From an uncultured Pelagibacteraceae bacterium (GTDB lineage Bacteria; Pseudomonadota; Alphaproteobacteria; Pelagibacterales; Pelagibacteraceae), in assembly GCA_902607115.1 (NCBI GenBank), contig CACLIZ010000003.1:1-64000 (forward strand): 64,000 nt of DNA, given 5' to 3'. The first letter of the stretch is position 1; each line of letters begins with the position of its first letter. Positions 26,074-35,653 of the stretch are shown here, one piece after another. The notes under the pieces were generated by a model. The model saw only the letters and a program-made list of their open reading frames with translations, was not told the DNA's origin and ran no database searches. A program made the translations under genes and the position numbers.

Positions 26074-26118
26074 TGATTACTAATATATACTAGTATCAAT
26101 TTTATTTTTTAATTTGAA

Positions 26119-26469
26119 TTAATTTTTACTAAAAATTCTATAAATTTCTTGAGCTATTTCGCTTTCTAAAGGGAAAGATAGCATGCCCATAACAGAATAG
26201 CCCAAAATATATGGCATTAAATAAAATCTAATCATGTAGAAGAACCATGCAACATATAGTGGCACCAAAGGTTTTATAATAAACTCTGGAGTAATAGGTT
26301 TAAATATCTTGATAAGGGGATTAGTTAGATTTACAAAAACTTTCATAAAAAAAAATCCAGAATCTTCTCTTTGAAAGATATTCATTGCTACTCTTCCTAT
26401 AAGTGTCCACATTATAACACCCAAAATATAATCTATTATATAAACTAAAGGATGAAAGTTTGCAGACAT
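26119..26469 (-). CDS. YggT-like integral membrane protein
   Basis: The 116-residue protein has about three hydrophobic segments and the YggT-like pattern of a first helix, a short loop with NLTNPLIKIFKPITPEFI, and a second helix pair (PLVPLYVAWFFYMIRFYLMPYIL). YggT proteins are small membrane proteins of unclear function. It sits downstream of the sodium symporter gene and its terminator, so it may have its own promoter or depend on read-through. Family assignment is tentative; a second, clearer YggT gene lies at 35650. Confidence 0.7.
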   Translation of the reverse strand: MSANFHPLVYIIDYILGVIMWTLIGRVAMNIFQREDSGFFFMKVFVNLTNPLIKIFKPITPEFIIKPLVPLYVAWFFYMIRFYLMPYILGYSVMGMLSFPLESEIAQEIYRIFSKN

Positions 26470-26497
26470 AACTTAAAAGGATTTAATTTAAAATTAA

Positions 26498-26522
26498 AAG
26501 GGGCGAAATGTTATCGCCCCTT
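26498..26522 (-). terminator. Rho-independent terminator of the symporter operon
   Basis: A perfect 9-base stem (AAGGGGCGA / TCGCCCCTT) with a 7-base loop lies 14 bases past the stop of the large symporter subunit. Read on the minus strand it is followed by a T-rich run (TTTTAATTTT), the form of an intrinsic terminator. Confidence 0.85.
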
Positions 26523-26535
26523 AAAATATATTTAT

Positions 26536-28356
26536 TTAGTGTTGTTTACCAAGTACTGTTTTACCACTTGGAATACGAACTTCATCAACCATCTTCTGAG
26601 TAGCAGAGTCCGGTGCTTTAGTCGCCAAACTAACCACAATCATAGATACTAAACTAGCCAATGCTCCATGTATACCGAAGGTAAGTTGAGTTACACCCCA
26701 GATTGGAGTTCCACCAGTTCGTACATGAATTAAGTACCAAGTACCAACTGCTAAACCAATAAGCATACCTGCAACAGCGCCCTGTGCATTAGCTCTTTTC
26801 CACCATACTCCTAGTACAAGTGGGAAGAACAATCCTGACATCGCAAAGTCAAAAGCCCAGATAACTGAACCTAAGATACCTTGGATCTCTAGGGCTGCAA
26901 TAGTTGCTCCAGCAAAACCAATTATTACAAGTAATACCCTTGCAACAATTAATCTTTTTGCAGTTTCTGCTTTAGGATCAATGATCTTGTAGTACAAGTC
27001 ATGAGATAAAGCATTTGCAATTGCTAAAACCAAACCATCGGCAGTAGACATGGCAGCAGCCATACCTCCAGCAGCAACTAGTCCTGAAATTACATAAGGC
27101 AATCCAGCAATCTCTGGAGTTGCTAGCACAACTGCTTTACCGCCCATGAAAAACTCATTTAATTCTAGAGTTCCATTTCCGTTAAAGTCGCTAACAAACA
27201 TTAGGTTTGCCTGATTCCAGTTTTGGTACCAGTCTAACGCTTGAACTTCAGATATTGATTTACCAATAATTCCTGTTGTTAAGGTTGGATCCATCAATGA
27301 TAGTTTTGATAAAGTAGCTAACATAGGAGCAGAAGAATAAAGTAGGAAAATAAAGAATAATGACCAACCTACTGATCTTCTAGCTGCTTTTACACTTGGA
27401 GTAGTAAAGTATCTCATCATAACGTGAGGTAATGAAGCTGTTCCAGCCATCATACAAACCGCTAATGAAATAAACGCCCAAGGTGTTGCATTCACTGATG
27501 AGTGAGCCTTAGTTATACCCGCTAAGCCTTTTGGAACTGTAGCTAAGTCAGCAGCTGTGTTTTTCACAGTTCCTAAACCAAACTGAGCTTCTAACTCAGC
27601 GATTCTAGCAACTTCATCTGCTAACATTAAGTGTGGAAAAAAACCAGCACCCATTTTATTACTGATCCAGAATACAGGTAACAAGTATGCTATAATCAAT
27701 ACGATGTATTGAGCAACCTGTGTCCAAGTAACTGCCCTCATTCCACCAAGCATCGAGCACATTAATATACTTGCTAATCCAACGTAGACAGCTACTCCAA
27801 ACGGAATATCTAATGCAACTGATGCAATAGTTCCTGTCGCGTTAATTTGTGCCGTCACATAAGTGAATGAAGCAACTGTTAATACCAATACAGCAGATAG
27901 TCTTGCAGCATTACCACCATATCTTGTTCCTATAAAATCTGGAACTGTGTAGCATCCAAATTTTCTTAGGTAAGGTGCTAAAAGCGATGCAACCAATACA
28001 TATCCGCCTGTCCATCCAACTAGAAGTGCCATATATCCGTAGCCTTTAAAATAAATTCCCCCTGCCATTGCAACGAATGATGCACCAGACATCCAGTCTG
28101 CTGCAGTTGCCATTCCGTTAAATACGGTAGGAACTTGTCTTCCCGCTACGTAATATGCATCTACTTGAAGTGTACGAGATAACCAACCAATTATGGCATA
28201 GATACCTACAGTGAAAGCAACAAAAAAGATTCCTATCAATTTTGCTGACATTCCTGCCTGCTCTGCTATTGCCATTAAGATTATGAATACAAGGAAACCT
28301 CCAGTGTATATTCCATAAACTTGTGGTAAATTATCTATAAATTTACCTTTAATCAT
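26536..28356 (-). CDS. Sodium:solute symporter, VC_2705-type (probable acetate/carboxylate uptake), large subunit
   Basis: This 606-residue sodium/solute symporter has about 13 membrane helices. The sodium-symporter core includes ATAADWMSGASFVAMAGGIY and the later AAMSTADGLVLAIANALSHD signature. It belongs with the symporters that pair with a DUF4212 small subunit, encoded immediately upstream. Neighbouring acetyl-CoA synthetase suggests acetate or a similar short carboxylate as substrate, by inference. A 12-residue EF-hand-like loop (DFNGNGTLELNE, residues 390-401) lies in an extramembrane loop. The gene is visibly richer in G/C than its neighbours, consistent with high expression. A strong terminator follows. 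Confidence 0.9.
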   Translation of the reverse strand: MIKGKFIDNLPQVYGIYTGGFLVFIILMAIAEQAGMSAKLIGIFFVAFTVGIYAIIGWLSRTLQVDAYYVAGRQVPTVFNGMATAADWMSGASFVAMAGGIYFKGYGYMALLVGWTGGYVLVASLLAPYLRKFGCYTVPDFIGTRYGGNAARLSAVLVLTVASFTYVTAQINATGTIASVALDIPFGVAVYVGLASILMCSMLGGMRAVTWTQVAQYIVLIIAYLLPVFWISNKMGAGFFPHLMLADEVARIAELEAQFGLGTVKNTAADLATVPKGLAGITKAHSSVNATPWAFISLAVCMMAGTASLPHVMMRYFTTPSVKAARRSVGWSLFFIFLLYSSAPMLATLSKLSLMDPTLTTGIIGKSISEVQALDWYQNWNQANLMFVSDFNGNGTLELNEFFMGGKAVVLATPEIAGLPYVISGLVAAGGMAAAMSTADGLVLAIANALSHDLYYKIIDPKAETAKRLIVARVLLVIIGFAGATIAALEIQGILGSVIWAFDFAMSGLFFPLVLGVWWKRANAQGAVAGMLIGLAVGTWYLIHVRTGGTPIWGVTQLTFGIHGALASLVSMIVVSLATKAPDSATQKMVDEVRIPSGKTVLGKQH

Positions 28357-28620
28357 TTAGTCATCCTCTCTTTCAGAAAAGCCAAATTCTTCATCTATTT
28401 TTTCTTGTCTTCCAGCAAACCAAAAAATTAGTATTACAAAAATTCCCAACGACCCTTGACATGTCATGTAGTAAGATAGTGGGTATCCAAGAGGTCTAAA
28501 ACTAGATGCTTCCATTTCAGCTCCAAAGAGAAAGATGCCTATTGAGAATACAAACCAGATTGCTAAAGTAACAAATAGCAAATTCCTAGTTTTATCCCAA
28601 TGCTGTTCTTGTTTTGACAT
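28357..28620 (-). CDS. Sodium symporter small subunit (DUF4212)
   Basis: The 87-residue protein has two membrane helices (LLFVTLAIWFVFSIGIFLFG and PLSYYMTCQGSLGIFVILIF) and the DUF4212 pattern HWDKTRNLLF ... SFRPLGYPLSYYMTCQGS. These small subunits are encoded directly ahead of VC_2705-type sodium:solute symporters and are probably needed for their assembly. A GGGAG ribosome-binding site lies 10-15 bases before the start. Its stop abuts the large-subunit start with no gap. Confidence 0.92.
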   Translation of the reverse strand: MSKQEQHWDKTRNLLFVTLAIWFVFSIGIFLFGAEMEASSFRPLGYPLSYYMTCQGSLGIFVILIFWFAGRQEKIDEEFGFSEREDD

Positions 28621-28698
28621 TTTTATTCTCCCTATAGGTTAAAAAGAGCAACATTACTTAAGAATGACAAATATTGAAACCTTAAAAAATGCTCCAAA

Positions 28699-28728
28699 TA
28701 GTTGATTTTTTATAATATAAATCAACTA
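28699..28728. promoter_or_regulatory. Inverted repeat over a TATAAT box between divergent genes
   Basis: TAGTTGATTT (28699-28708) and AAATCAACTA (28719-28728) form a perfect 10-base inverted repeat around a 10-base spacer that contains TATAAT (28711-28716). It lies between the symporter operon and the divergent gene at 28740, so it may be an operator overlapping a -10 element. No good -35 was seen for that box. Confidence 0.45.
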
Positions 28729-28739
28729 GCACTAGAGAA

Positions 28740-29366
28740 ATGGCTTTAAAATATAAATTCAATTTAAAAGATATTAGTCTTGAAGATTTTAGACTTTATT
28801 TCTTTTCACTATTCAAAGCATTTTTACCTAAGAAAAAAATTAAAAATATTAATGATTTGGAGTCTTTTATTCAAAAAAAATCTGCATGGGTTTCCCAAGT
28901 AACTTTGTATAGCTATCTTAAAACTAGAATGGGCACAAAGTATGTGCTGCACTTTGATAATGAGCAACTACTGACTTCAATTAATAAAGCAAAATGGAAT
29001 ATTTATTCCATAGCTTTACAAGATCTTACTTTCTACACCCTTTCCTATCTCAATGTTTTTTCTAATTATAATGAAATGGATCAAGCAAAAAAAATTTATG
29101 AGAAAATTTTAGATAATGAGATTTCAAATGGAATGCCAGAAGATATTATTAGTAAGGGAAAGGTTTCTTTTGAAGACAGATTAAATAAAATAAATTGGAA
29201 AATTTATTATAATTCTTGGCCATTTAATGAAAGTGCTCTAGCTTTATATGAATGGGCACCTATAGCTGATGAATTAAAAACTTTAGACAGAAAGATTGTT
29301 CTTAACTCTATGATATTAAAATGGGACAATATTAAAGAAGAGTTTAAAAAATTAATAAGGATTTAA
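28740..29366 (+). CDS. Conserved hypothetical protein between symporter and acetyl-CoA synthetase genes
   Basis: I do not recognise a domain in this 208-residue protein. It is soluble, mostly helical and rich in aromatic residues (for example [20 protein letters not shown] and [20 protein letters not shown]). It has no signal peptide, no membrane segment and no obvious metal or nucleotide motif. The conserved-looking [12 protein letters not shown] and [16 protein letters not shown] stretches suggest a compact structural core. It is divergent from the symporter and convergent with acs (4-base overlap), so a link to carboxylate use is plausible but unproven. Confidence 0.8.
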   Translation: MALKYKFNLKDISLEDFRLYFFSLFKAFLPKKKIKNINDLESFIQKKSAWVSQVTLYSYLKTRMGTKYVLHFDNEQLLTSINKAKWNIYSIALQDLTFYTLSYLNVFSNYNEMDQAKKIYEKILDNEISNGMPEDIISKGKVSFEDRLNKINWKIYYNSWPFNESALALYEWAPIADELKTLDRKIVLNSMILKWDNIKEEFKKLIRI

Positions 29367-31408
29367 ATATTTTTTCTATTAACTACTAAACTTTTAACAA
29401 CACTTGGATCAGCTAAAGTTGTTGTATCACCAAGTTGATCATGTTCGTTTGCAGCAATTTTTCTTAAAATTCTTCTCATAATTTTTCCTGATCTAGTTTT
29501 TGGTAGTCCTGGAGAAAAATGAATTATATCAGGCGTTGCTAATGGGCCAATTTGTTTTCTAACCCAAAGTTTTAATTCTCTTTCGAGTTCTCCATTAGGT
29601 TCTTCTCCAACATTCAAAGTTACATAACAATATAAACCGTTTCCTTTTATATCATGTGGGTAACCAACTACAGCTGCTTCAGCAACTTTTGGATGAGCTA
29701 CAAATGCACTTTCAATTTCAGCAGTTCCGAGGTTATGACCAGATACAATAATTACATCATCAACCCTACCTGTAATCCAGTAGTAACCATCTTTATCTCT
29801 TCTACACCCGTCACCTGTAAAATATTTTCCATCAAACTGTGAAAAGTATGTATCTATAAATCTTTGATGATCTCCATAAACTGTTCTCATTTGTCCCGGC
29901 CATGATTGAGAAATACATAATCTTCCTTGTCCCTCTCCTTTTATCTCTTTTCCGTTTTTATCTACTATACATGGTTTAATTCCATAGAAAGGTTTTGTTG
30001 CAGAGCCTGGCTTTAGATCAATTGCCCCTGTTTGTGGTGTAATTAAAATACCTCCCGTTTCAGTTTGCCACCACGTATCAACTATTGGACATCTGCTATC
30101 ACCTACAGTTTTATAATACCATTCCCATGCTTCTGGATTTATTGGTTCACCAACTGTGCCTAATAATTTTAAAGTTTTTCTTGATGTTTTTTTTATTGGA
30201 CCTTCCCCTTGAGCCATCAATGCTCTAATTGCTGTTGGTGCTGTATAAAAAATATTAACTTTATACTTATCAACTATTTGCCACCATCTAGAAGAATCAG
30301 GATAAGTTGGAATACCTTCGAACATTATAGTTGTTGCTCCGTTTGCAAGTGGTCCATAAATTATATAACTGTGTCCAGTGATCCATCCAATATCAGCGGT
30401 ACACCAATAAATATCTTTTGATTTATAATTAAAAATATATTGGTGAGTCATTGACGCATAAACCATATATCCACCTGTTGTATGAAGGACGCCTTTTGGT
30501 GTTCCTGTAGAACCTGATGTATATAAAATAAATAGAGGATCTTCTGCACTCATCTCTTCTGGTTCACAATGAGTTGGGACACCTTTTATCATATCATCAT
30601 ACCAAACATCTCTGCTTTCATCCCAATTAATTCTATTGCCAGTTCTTTTTACAACAATACATTTTTTTACATTTTGACAATGAATTAAAGCTTCATCAGT
30701 GATTGATTTTAATGGAATAATTTTACCACCTCTTAAACCTTCATCAGCAGTTACAATATAGTCCGACTTACAATCGTTTATTCTTCCAGCAATGCTGTCA
30801 GGAGAAAATCCACCAAATATTATTGAATGAACCGCACCTATTCTTGCACAAGCAAGCATTGTATATGCTAATTCAGGCACCATAGTTAGATAAATTGTAA
30901 CTCTATCACCTTTTTGAACACCAAGTTTTTTTAAACCATTCGCGGCTTTTGAAACTTCATCATGCAATTGTCTATAGCTTATTTTTTTTTGAACTTTTGG
31001 ATCATCCCCAACCCAAATAATTGCATTTTTATCTTTATTTTTTTTTAAATGTCTATCTATACAATTTGCTGAGGCATTAAGAGTTCCATCATAGTACCAT
31101 TTAATGTTAACATCTGTCTTGCTATAATTAACATCTTTAATTTTTGTGTAAGGTTTAATCCAGGTAATTCTTTTTCCCTCTTTAGCCCAAAAGTCATTAT
31201 TATTTCTGATGGATTCTTTATATTTTTTCTCATACATTGACTTGTTAACCAATGCATTTTTTATCCATTCCGATTTAGTTTTATAAATTTTTTCAGCTAT
31301 TTCTTTAGATCTAACTTTAGCCTTTTTTCTTTTTATTATTTTTTTATAATTTTTTTTCTTTCTTAAAGTTTTTTTTTTATATTTTTTTCTTTTCTTTTTT
31401 TTAGACAT
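29363..31408 (-). CDS. acs: Acetyl-CoA synthetase (acetate-CoA ligase)
   Basis: Acs activates acetate through acetyl-AMP to acetyl-CoA. The 681-residue protein has the ANL motifs: [39 protein letters not shown], the hinge [20 protein letters not shown], and [14 protein letters not shown], whose Lys (about 642) is the acetylation switch. The canonical Acs N-terminal region begins near residue 35. Ahead of it is an extra, strongly basic segment (residues 3-32, mostly Lys/Arg) with no alternative start codon. Proximity to the symporter operon supports acetate scavenging. Confidence 0.96.
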   Translation of the reverse strand: MSKKKKRKKYKKKTLRKKKNYKKIIKRKKAKVRSKEIAEKIYKTKSEWIKNALVNKSMYEKKYKESIRNNNDFWAKEGKRITWIKPYTKIKDVNYSKTDVNIKWYYDGTLNASANCIDRHLKKNKDKNAIIWVGDDPKVQKKISYRQLHDEVSKAANGLKKLGVQKGDRVTIYLTMVPELAYTMLACARIGAVHSIIFGGFSPDSIAGRINDCKSDYIVTADEGLRGGKIIPLKSITDEALIHCQNVKKCIVVKRTGNRINWDESRDVWYDDMIKGVPTHCEPEEMSAEDPLFILYTSGSTGTPKGVLHTTGGYMVYASMTHQYIFNYKSKDIYWCTADIGWITGHSYIIYGPLANGATTIMFEGIPTYPDSSRWWQIVDKYKVNIFYTAPTAIRALMAQGEGPIKKTSRKTLKLLGTVGEPINPEAWEWYYKTVGDSRCPIVDTWWQTETGGILITPQTGAIDLKPGSATKPFYGIKPCIVDKNGKEIKGEGQGRLCISQSWPGQMRTVYGDHQRFIDTYFSQFDGKYFTGDGCRRDKDGYYWITGRVDDVIIVSGHNLGTAEIESAFVAHPKVAEAAVVGYPHDIKGNGLYCYVTLNVGEEPNGELERELKLWVRKQIGPLATPDIIHFSPGLPKTRSGKIMRRILRKIAANEHDQLGDTTTLADPSVVKSLVVNRKNI

Positions 31409-31411
31409 GTT

Positions 31412-31831
31412 TTATTTAACTATTCTACTCATCTTCAAAATAATTTTCCAGTATTTAGTATCTACAGGCATCACTGAAAGCCTACTTTGTTTAATTAATG
31501 GTAAATCTTTTAATTCTTTAGCTTTTTTGATATTTTCTAAGCTTACAGGGCGTTTTAGCTTACTCTCAAATCTAACTTTAACGGCAACAAATTTTTTTTT
31601 TTTATCAGTTGGATCTGGATATGCTTCTTTAATTACATTTACAATACCCACTATTTCTTTTCCTATATTTGAATGATAAAAAAAACAAAGATCTCCTTTT
31701 TTCATTTTCCTCAAATTATTTGCAGCTTGATAATTTCTTACGCCATCCCACATAGAACCTTTTAAACCAGCTTTAATTTGTTGATCTAATGACCAGACAT
31801 CAGGTTCTGATTTAAGTAACCAATAATTCAT
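31412..31831 (-). CDS. EVE domain protein
   Basis: The 139-residue protein is a complete EVE (PUA-like) domain: MNYWLLKSEPDVWSLDQQI, MWDGVRNYQAANNLRKMKKG and DLCFFYHSNIGKEIVGIVNV are all family blocks. EVE domains bind modified bases in nucleic acids. Stand-alone ones in alphaproteobacteria are often beside tsaD, as here (3 bases from its stop). A role in recognising modified RNA or DNA is inference from the family. Confidence 0.93.
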   Translation of the reverse strand: MNYWLLKSEPDVWSLDQQIKAGLKGSMWDGVRNYQAANNLRKMKKGDLCFFYHSNIGKEIVGIVNVIKEAYPDPTDKKKKFVAVKVRFESKLKRPVSLENIKKAKELKDLPLIKQSRLSVMPVDTKYWKIILKMSRIVK

Positions 31832-31834
31832 ATT

Positions 31835-32905
31835 TTAAATTTTTACACCTGCTCCTTTAAGAAAATTTGCTTCCTCATCCAGTTGCCATCTTGGATTGAC
31901 CTTAAAATTAAGATCGTTAAATATTTTTTTTTTATATTTTTCTAGGCCCACAAGAGCAATCATTGCAGCATTATCACTACATAAATAGATATTAGGAAAC
32001 AAAAGTTCAAATTTATTTTCTTCAGATAGTTTAGTTAGTTTATCTCTAATTCCTTTATTTGCAGCAACTCCACCCGCTACAACAAAAGTTTTTTTTAGGT
32101 TTTTATTTTTTTCTAAATATATTTCAAAAGCTTTTTTTGTCTTTTTATAAAGAATTTCCTCAATAGTTTTTTGAAATGAAGCTGCTAAATCATATTTGTC
32201 TTGTTCTGTTTTTATTTCTGATTGAATTCTTAAAATTGCTGTTTTCAATCCTGCAAAAGATAAATTACATCCACCTCGGTTTAAAATTGGTTTAGGTAAA
32301 TTAAATCTATTACTATCTCCTTTTTTAGCATACTCTTCAATTTTTGGTCCACCAGGAAATTCAATTCCGATTATCTTTGCAGTTTTATCAAAAGCTTCTC
32401 CCAACGCATCATCAATTGTTGTGCCTAATCTTTTATAATTTCCTAAACTTTCAACAGATAAATACTGCGTATGTCCTCCAGAAATTAGTAGTAGCAAGTA
32501 AGGATATTCAAGATTATTATTTAATTTTGGACTTAGAGCATGACCTTCCAAATGATTTACGGCAATAAAAGGTTTATTCAATGATGCTGCAATTGTTTTT
32601 CCAAAATTTAATCCTACAGTTAAACATACTATTAACCCAGGTCCCGCTGTAGCAGCTACTGCGTCCAAATTATTTAGGTTTATATTGCTTTCGGAAATTG
32701 CTTTTTCAGCAATTAAATCGATTTTTTCAGCATGAGCTCTAGCTGCTAATTCAGGAACTACACCCCCAAACTCCTTATGAATATCAAATTGACTAGATAC
32801 AATATTTGATAATATCTTTATTTTTCCATTTTCCTCCTGAACAACAGATACAGCAGTCTCATCACAGCTAGATTCAATCCCTAAAATTGTAATTTTTTTA
32901 TTCAT
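31835..32905 (-). CDS. tsaD: tRNA N6-threonylcarbamoyladenosine transferase TsaD
   Basis: TsaD transfers the threonylcarbamoyl group to A37 of ANN-decoding tRNAs. The 356-residue protein shows ILGIESSCDETAVSV (phosphate loop), the metal-binding pair in FIAVNHLEGHALSPKL, and LLLISGGHTQYLSV. It also has GEAFDKTAKIIGIEFPGGP and the C-terminal VAGGVAANKGIRDKL and SDNAAMIALVGLEKY. It is divergent from hemC, a common alphaproteobacterial pairing. Confidence 0.97.
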   Translation of the reverse strand: MNKKITILGIESSCDETAVSVVQEENGKIKILSNIVSSQFDIHKEFGGVVPELAARAHAEKIDLIAEKAISESNINLNNLDAVAATAGPGLIVCLTVGLNFGKTIAASLNKPFIAVNHLEGHALSPKLNNNLEYPYLLLLISGGHTQYLSVESLGNYKRLGTTIDDALGEAFDKTAKIIGIEFPGGPKIEEYAKKGDSNRFNLPKPILNRGGCNLSFAGLKTAILRIQSEIKTEQDKYDLAASFQKTIEEILYKKTKKAFEIYLEKNKNLKKTFVVAGGVAANKGIRDKLTKLSEENKFELLFPNIYLCSDNAAMIALVGLEKYKKKIFNDLNFKVNPRWQLDEEANFLKGAGVKI

Positions 32906-32956
32906 AATTTTTTAGATAGTACAAATAGATTATAAGATTTAAATATAAAATAATTA

Positions 32957-33868
32957 ATGAAAAAAAATAAAATATTAATTGGAACTAGAGCAAGTAAATT
33001 AGCCATGATTTATGCTAATCGAGCTCAAAATGAAATAAGTAAAGTTTTTTCTGGAGAAATAGAGCTTATAAAAATAACGACCGATGGTGATAAAAATCAA
33101 AAAGATAGACTTTCCGATATTGGTGGAAAAAGTTTATTTTGTAAAAAGATAGAAGAAAAACTGATTAATAAAAATATAGATATTGCTGTTCATGCTTTGA
33201 AAGATATGCCTTCCGAAGAAACTTCAGGGCTAATTACAAATTGTTTTCTTAAAAGAAATGCTCCTGAAGAAATACTTATAACAAGAGAGAATAAAAATTT
33301 TAGTGAATTAAGTTCAAATGCCATTATAGGAACTTCTTCTTTTAGAAGAGAGTTTCAGCTAAAGAGAATTAGAAGTGATTTAAGTTATAAAACTATAAGA
33401 GGAAATGTAGATACAAGAATATCTAAATTAAATAATAAAAATTATGATGGTATCATTCTTTCTAAAGCAGGAATAAAATCTTTAAATCTTGAATATTTGA
33501 TTTCACAAGAGTTTTCAACTCAGGAAATTATACCAAGTGCAGGACAAGGCATTGTATCCATTCAATGTAGAGATGATGATATAGACATTATAAACTTACT
33601 AAGTAAAGTTAATGATAAAATTTCTAGTATTTGTGCACATGGAGAACGTAAAGTTTTAAATATTTTAGAGGGTGATTGTCATACACCAGTAGGAGTTTTT
33701 TCCAAGGTTAACAAAGATGATTTTGAAATTGCCTGTGAACTTTTTTCAATAGATGGTAAAAAAAGATATTTTAAAAAAATTAAAGATAAACTCTCTAATT
33801 CTTTAAACGTAAGTATGGAATTGGGAAATTATATTAGAACAGAAGCAAAAGGTAGTTATAAAAAATAA
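32957..33868 (+). CDS. hemC: Hydroxymethylbilane synthase (porphobilinogen deaminase)
   Basis: HemC polymerises four porphobilinogen units into hydroxymethylbilane. The 303-residue protein has ILIGTRASKLAMIYANRAQN, the catalytic loop IDIAVHALKDMPSEE, and the arginine-rich GTSSFRREFQLKRIR and IRGNVDTRISKL. The dipyrromethane cofactor is attached at Cys241 in EGDCHTPVGVF. Its stop overlaps the start of hemD by one base, so the two genes form a coupled pair. Confidence 0.97.
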   Translation: MKKNKILIGTRASKLAMIYANRAQNEISKVFSGEIELIKITTDGDKNQKDRLSDIGGKSLFCKKIEEKLINKNIDIAVHALKDMPSEETSGLITNCFLKRNAPEEILITRENKNFSELSSNAIIGTSSFRREFQLKRIRSDLSYKTIRGNVDTRISKLNNKNYDGIILSKAGIKSLNLEYLISQEFSTQEIIPSAGQGIVSIQCRDDDIDIINLLSKVNDKISSICAHGERKVLNILEGDCHTPVGVFSKVNKDDFEIACELFSIDGKKRYFKKIKDKLSNSLNVSMELGNYIRTEAKGSYKK

Positions 33869-34566
33869 TGCATATATTATTAACTAGACCATTGGAGGAT
33901 AGCAAAAATTTATTAATTAAGTTTAAAGAATTAGGTCATGTTGTTTCTCATCTGCCCGTTATTAAAATAAGAAAAATAGAATATAAAGAACCAAGTTTTA
34001 ATGATCATTCTGTAATTATTTTTACAAGCTCTAATTCAATTAAAAACTTAAGTGTAGATTTAATCAACAAGACAATTAAATGTTTTTGTGTTGGGTCTGC
34101 AACAGAAAAGTTTGCGAGAAGCTTAGGTTTTCAAAATGTAATTGCTGCCGAGGGAAATGTAAGAGCCCTTAAGGAATTAATTTTACAAAATCATGATAAA
34201 AAAAATGGAAAAATTTTATATGTTAGTGGTGAAGTTATCTCTTCTAATTTAGATAAAGAACTTGCAAACGAGGGATATGAGATATCCAGAATTGTTAATT
34301 ATGCTGTTGATCATAACAATGAATTTCAAAATGATGTTATTGAAGAACTTAAAAAAAATATTCCTGATATTGTTTATATTTATTCAGAAAACAGCGCAAA
34401 AAGCTTCCTAAATATAATAAAAAAATATCAATTAATTGACAGCTGGATGAATACCAATTTAATGTGTATAGGAGAAAAAACATCTTCTGTTCTAAATGAT
34501 GTAAAGTGGAAAAAAATTTTCTTATTTAGCCCAGGAGAGGAAGAGTTTTTATTATATAAAGTTTAA
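33868..34566 (+). CDS. hemD: Uroporphyrinogen-III synthase
   Basis: HemD closes hydroxymethylbilane with inversion of ring D. The 232-residue protein is diverged, as usual for this family, but has the two-domain pattern: MHILLTRPLEDSKNLLIKF, IIFTSSNSIKNL, CFCVGSATEKFARSLGF, ILYVSGEVISSNLDKEL, and VYIYSENSAKSFLNIIKKY followed by MCIGEKTSSVL. Its position directly after hemC with a one-base overlap makes the call firm. Confidence 0.92.
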   Translation: MHILLTRPLEDSKNLLIKFKELGHVVSHLPVIKIRKIEYKEPSFNDHSVIIFTSSNSIKNLSVDLINKTIKCFCVGSATEKFARSLGFQNVIAAEGNVRALKELILQNHDKKNGKILYVSGEVISSNLDKELANEGYEISRIVNYAVDHNNEFQNDVIEELKKNIPDIVYIYSENSAKSFLNIIKKYQLIDSWMNTNLMCIGEKTSSVLNDVKWKKIFLFSPGEEEFLLYKV

Positions 34567-34567
34567 T

Positions 34568-35653
34568 ATGGATATTTTTGTAAATTTTAAAGAATTATTC
34601 TTATCAGTCTGGCAAAAGGGAATTTTAGGAATTGATATTTTTGAAATATTAATTGGATTAGGAATTTTTTTAGTTTTTTTAATTTTTAGAGGATTAATTA
34701 GTAAACTTATAATTAAAAAATTAGAACTAATATCAAAAAGAACATCGAATAAGCTTGATGATACATTTGTAAAGGCGATGGTTGGCCCTGCTAGATTCTT
34801 ACCTATAGTTCTAGGTTTTTTTATTGCAAGTTATTATATGTCGTTTTCAGAAGAAACTAGAAATTTTGTAGACAATATAAATAGAACTTTAATTACAATA
34901 CTAATATTTTGGATAATACATCAAATTATTGAACCAATATCATATATTCTTAGTGGCCTTGGAAAAATATTAACTCGAGAATTAATTGGATGGATAATTA
35001 AATCATTAAAAGTATTAATTTTTATTCTAGGAGCTGCGGCGGTACTTGAATTATGGGGAATAAAAATTGGACCAATTATTGCTGGACTTGGACTTTTTGG
35101 CGTTGCAGTTGCTCTAGGGGCTCAAGATCTTTTTAAAAATCTTATCTCTGGAATTTTAGTTTTAGTTGAAAAAAGATTTAAAATGGGAGACTGGATTTTA
35201 GTTGAAGGAATCATAGAAGGAATAGTAGAAAAAATTGGGTTTAGATCTACTGTTATAAGAAAATTTGATAAATCAATTGCCATTATTCCAAATTTTCAAT
35301 TTGCAGAAAATGCAGTAATAAACATTAGTCAAACAACAAATTGGATTGTTAGTTGGACAATTAACCTACAATACGACTCAACAATTGATCAACTTAAAAC
35401 AATTAGAAATGAAATTGAAGATTACATAAAAACTAATGAGGACTATAAGCCTGAACTTGGATATGCAGTTAGAGTGGATAGTTTTGCTGAAAGTTCTATT
35501 GATATGTATATTCGCTGTTTTACCAAAACTGATGATTGGGACGAATGGTTAGCTGTTAAGGAAAGACTAGCAATTCAAATTAAAAAGATTGTTGAAAAAA
35601 ATGGAGCTTCATTTGCTTTTCCTAGTCGGTCAATTTACATCGAAAAAAAATGA
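34568..35653 (+). CDS. mscS: Small-conductance mechanosensitive channel (MscS family)
   Basis: The 361-residue protein has about five membrane helices. The MscS pore helix with glycine/alanine packing is in IIAGLGLFGVAVALGAQDLFKNLISG, followed by the beta domain (FKMGDWILVEGIIEGIVEKIGFRSTVIR) and the C-terminal vestibule. Such channels open under membrane tension to release solutes after osmotic down-shock. It starts one base after the hemD stop and overlaps the next gene by 4 bases, an operonic position shared in related genomes. Confidence 0.93.
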   Translation: MDIFVNFKELFLSVWQKGILGIDIFEILIGLGIFLVFLIFRGLISKLIIKKLELISKRTSNKLDDTFVKAMVGPARFLPIVLGFFIASYYMSFSEETRNFVDNINRTLITILIFWIIHQIIEPISYILSGLGKILTRELIGWIIKSLKVLIFILGAAAVLELWGIKIGPIIAGLGLFGVAVALGAQDLFKNLISGILVLVEKRFKMGDWILVEGIIEGIVEKIGFRSTVIRKFDKSIAIIPNFQFAENAVINISQTTNWIVSWTINLQYDSTIDQLKTIRNEIEDYIKTNEDYKPELGYAVRVDSFAESSIDMYIRCFTKTDDWDEWLAVKERLAIQIKKIVEKNGASFAFPSRSIYIEKK

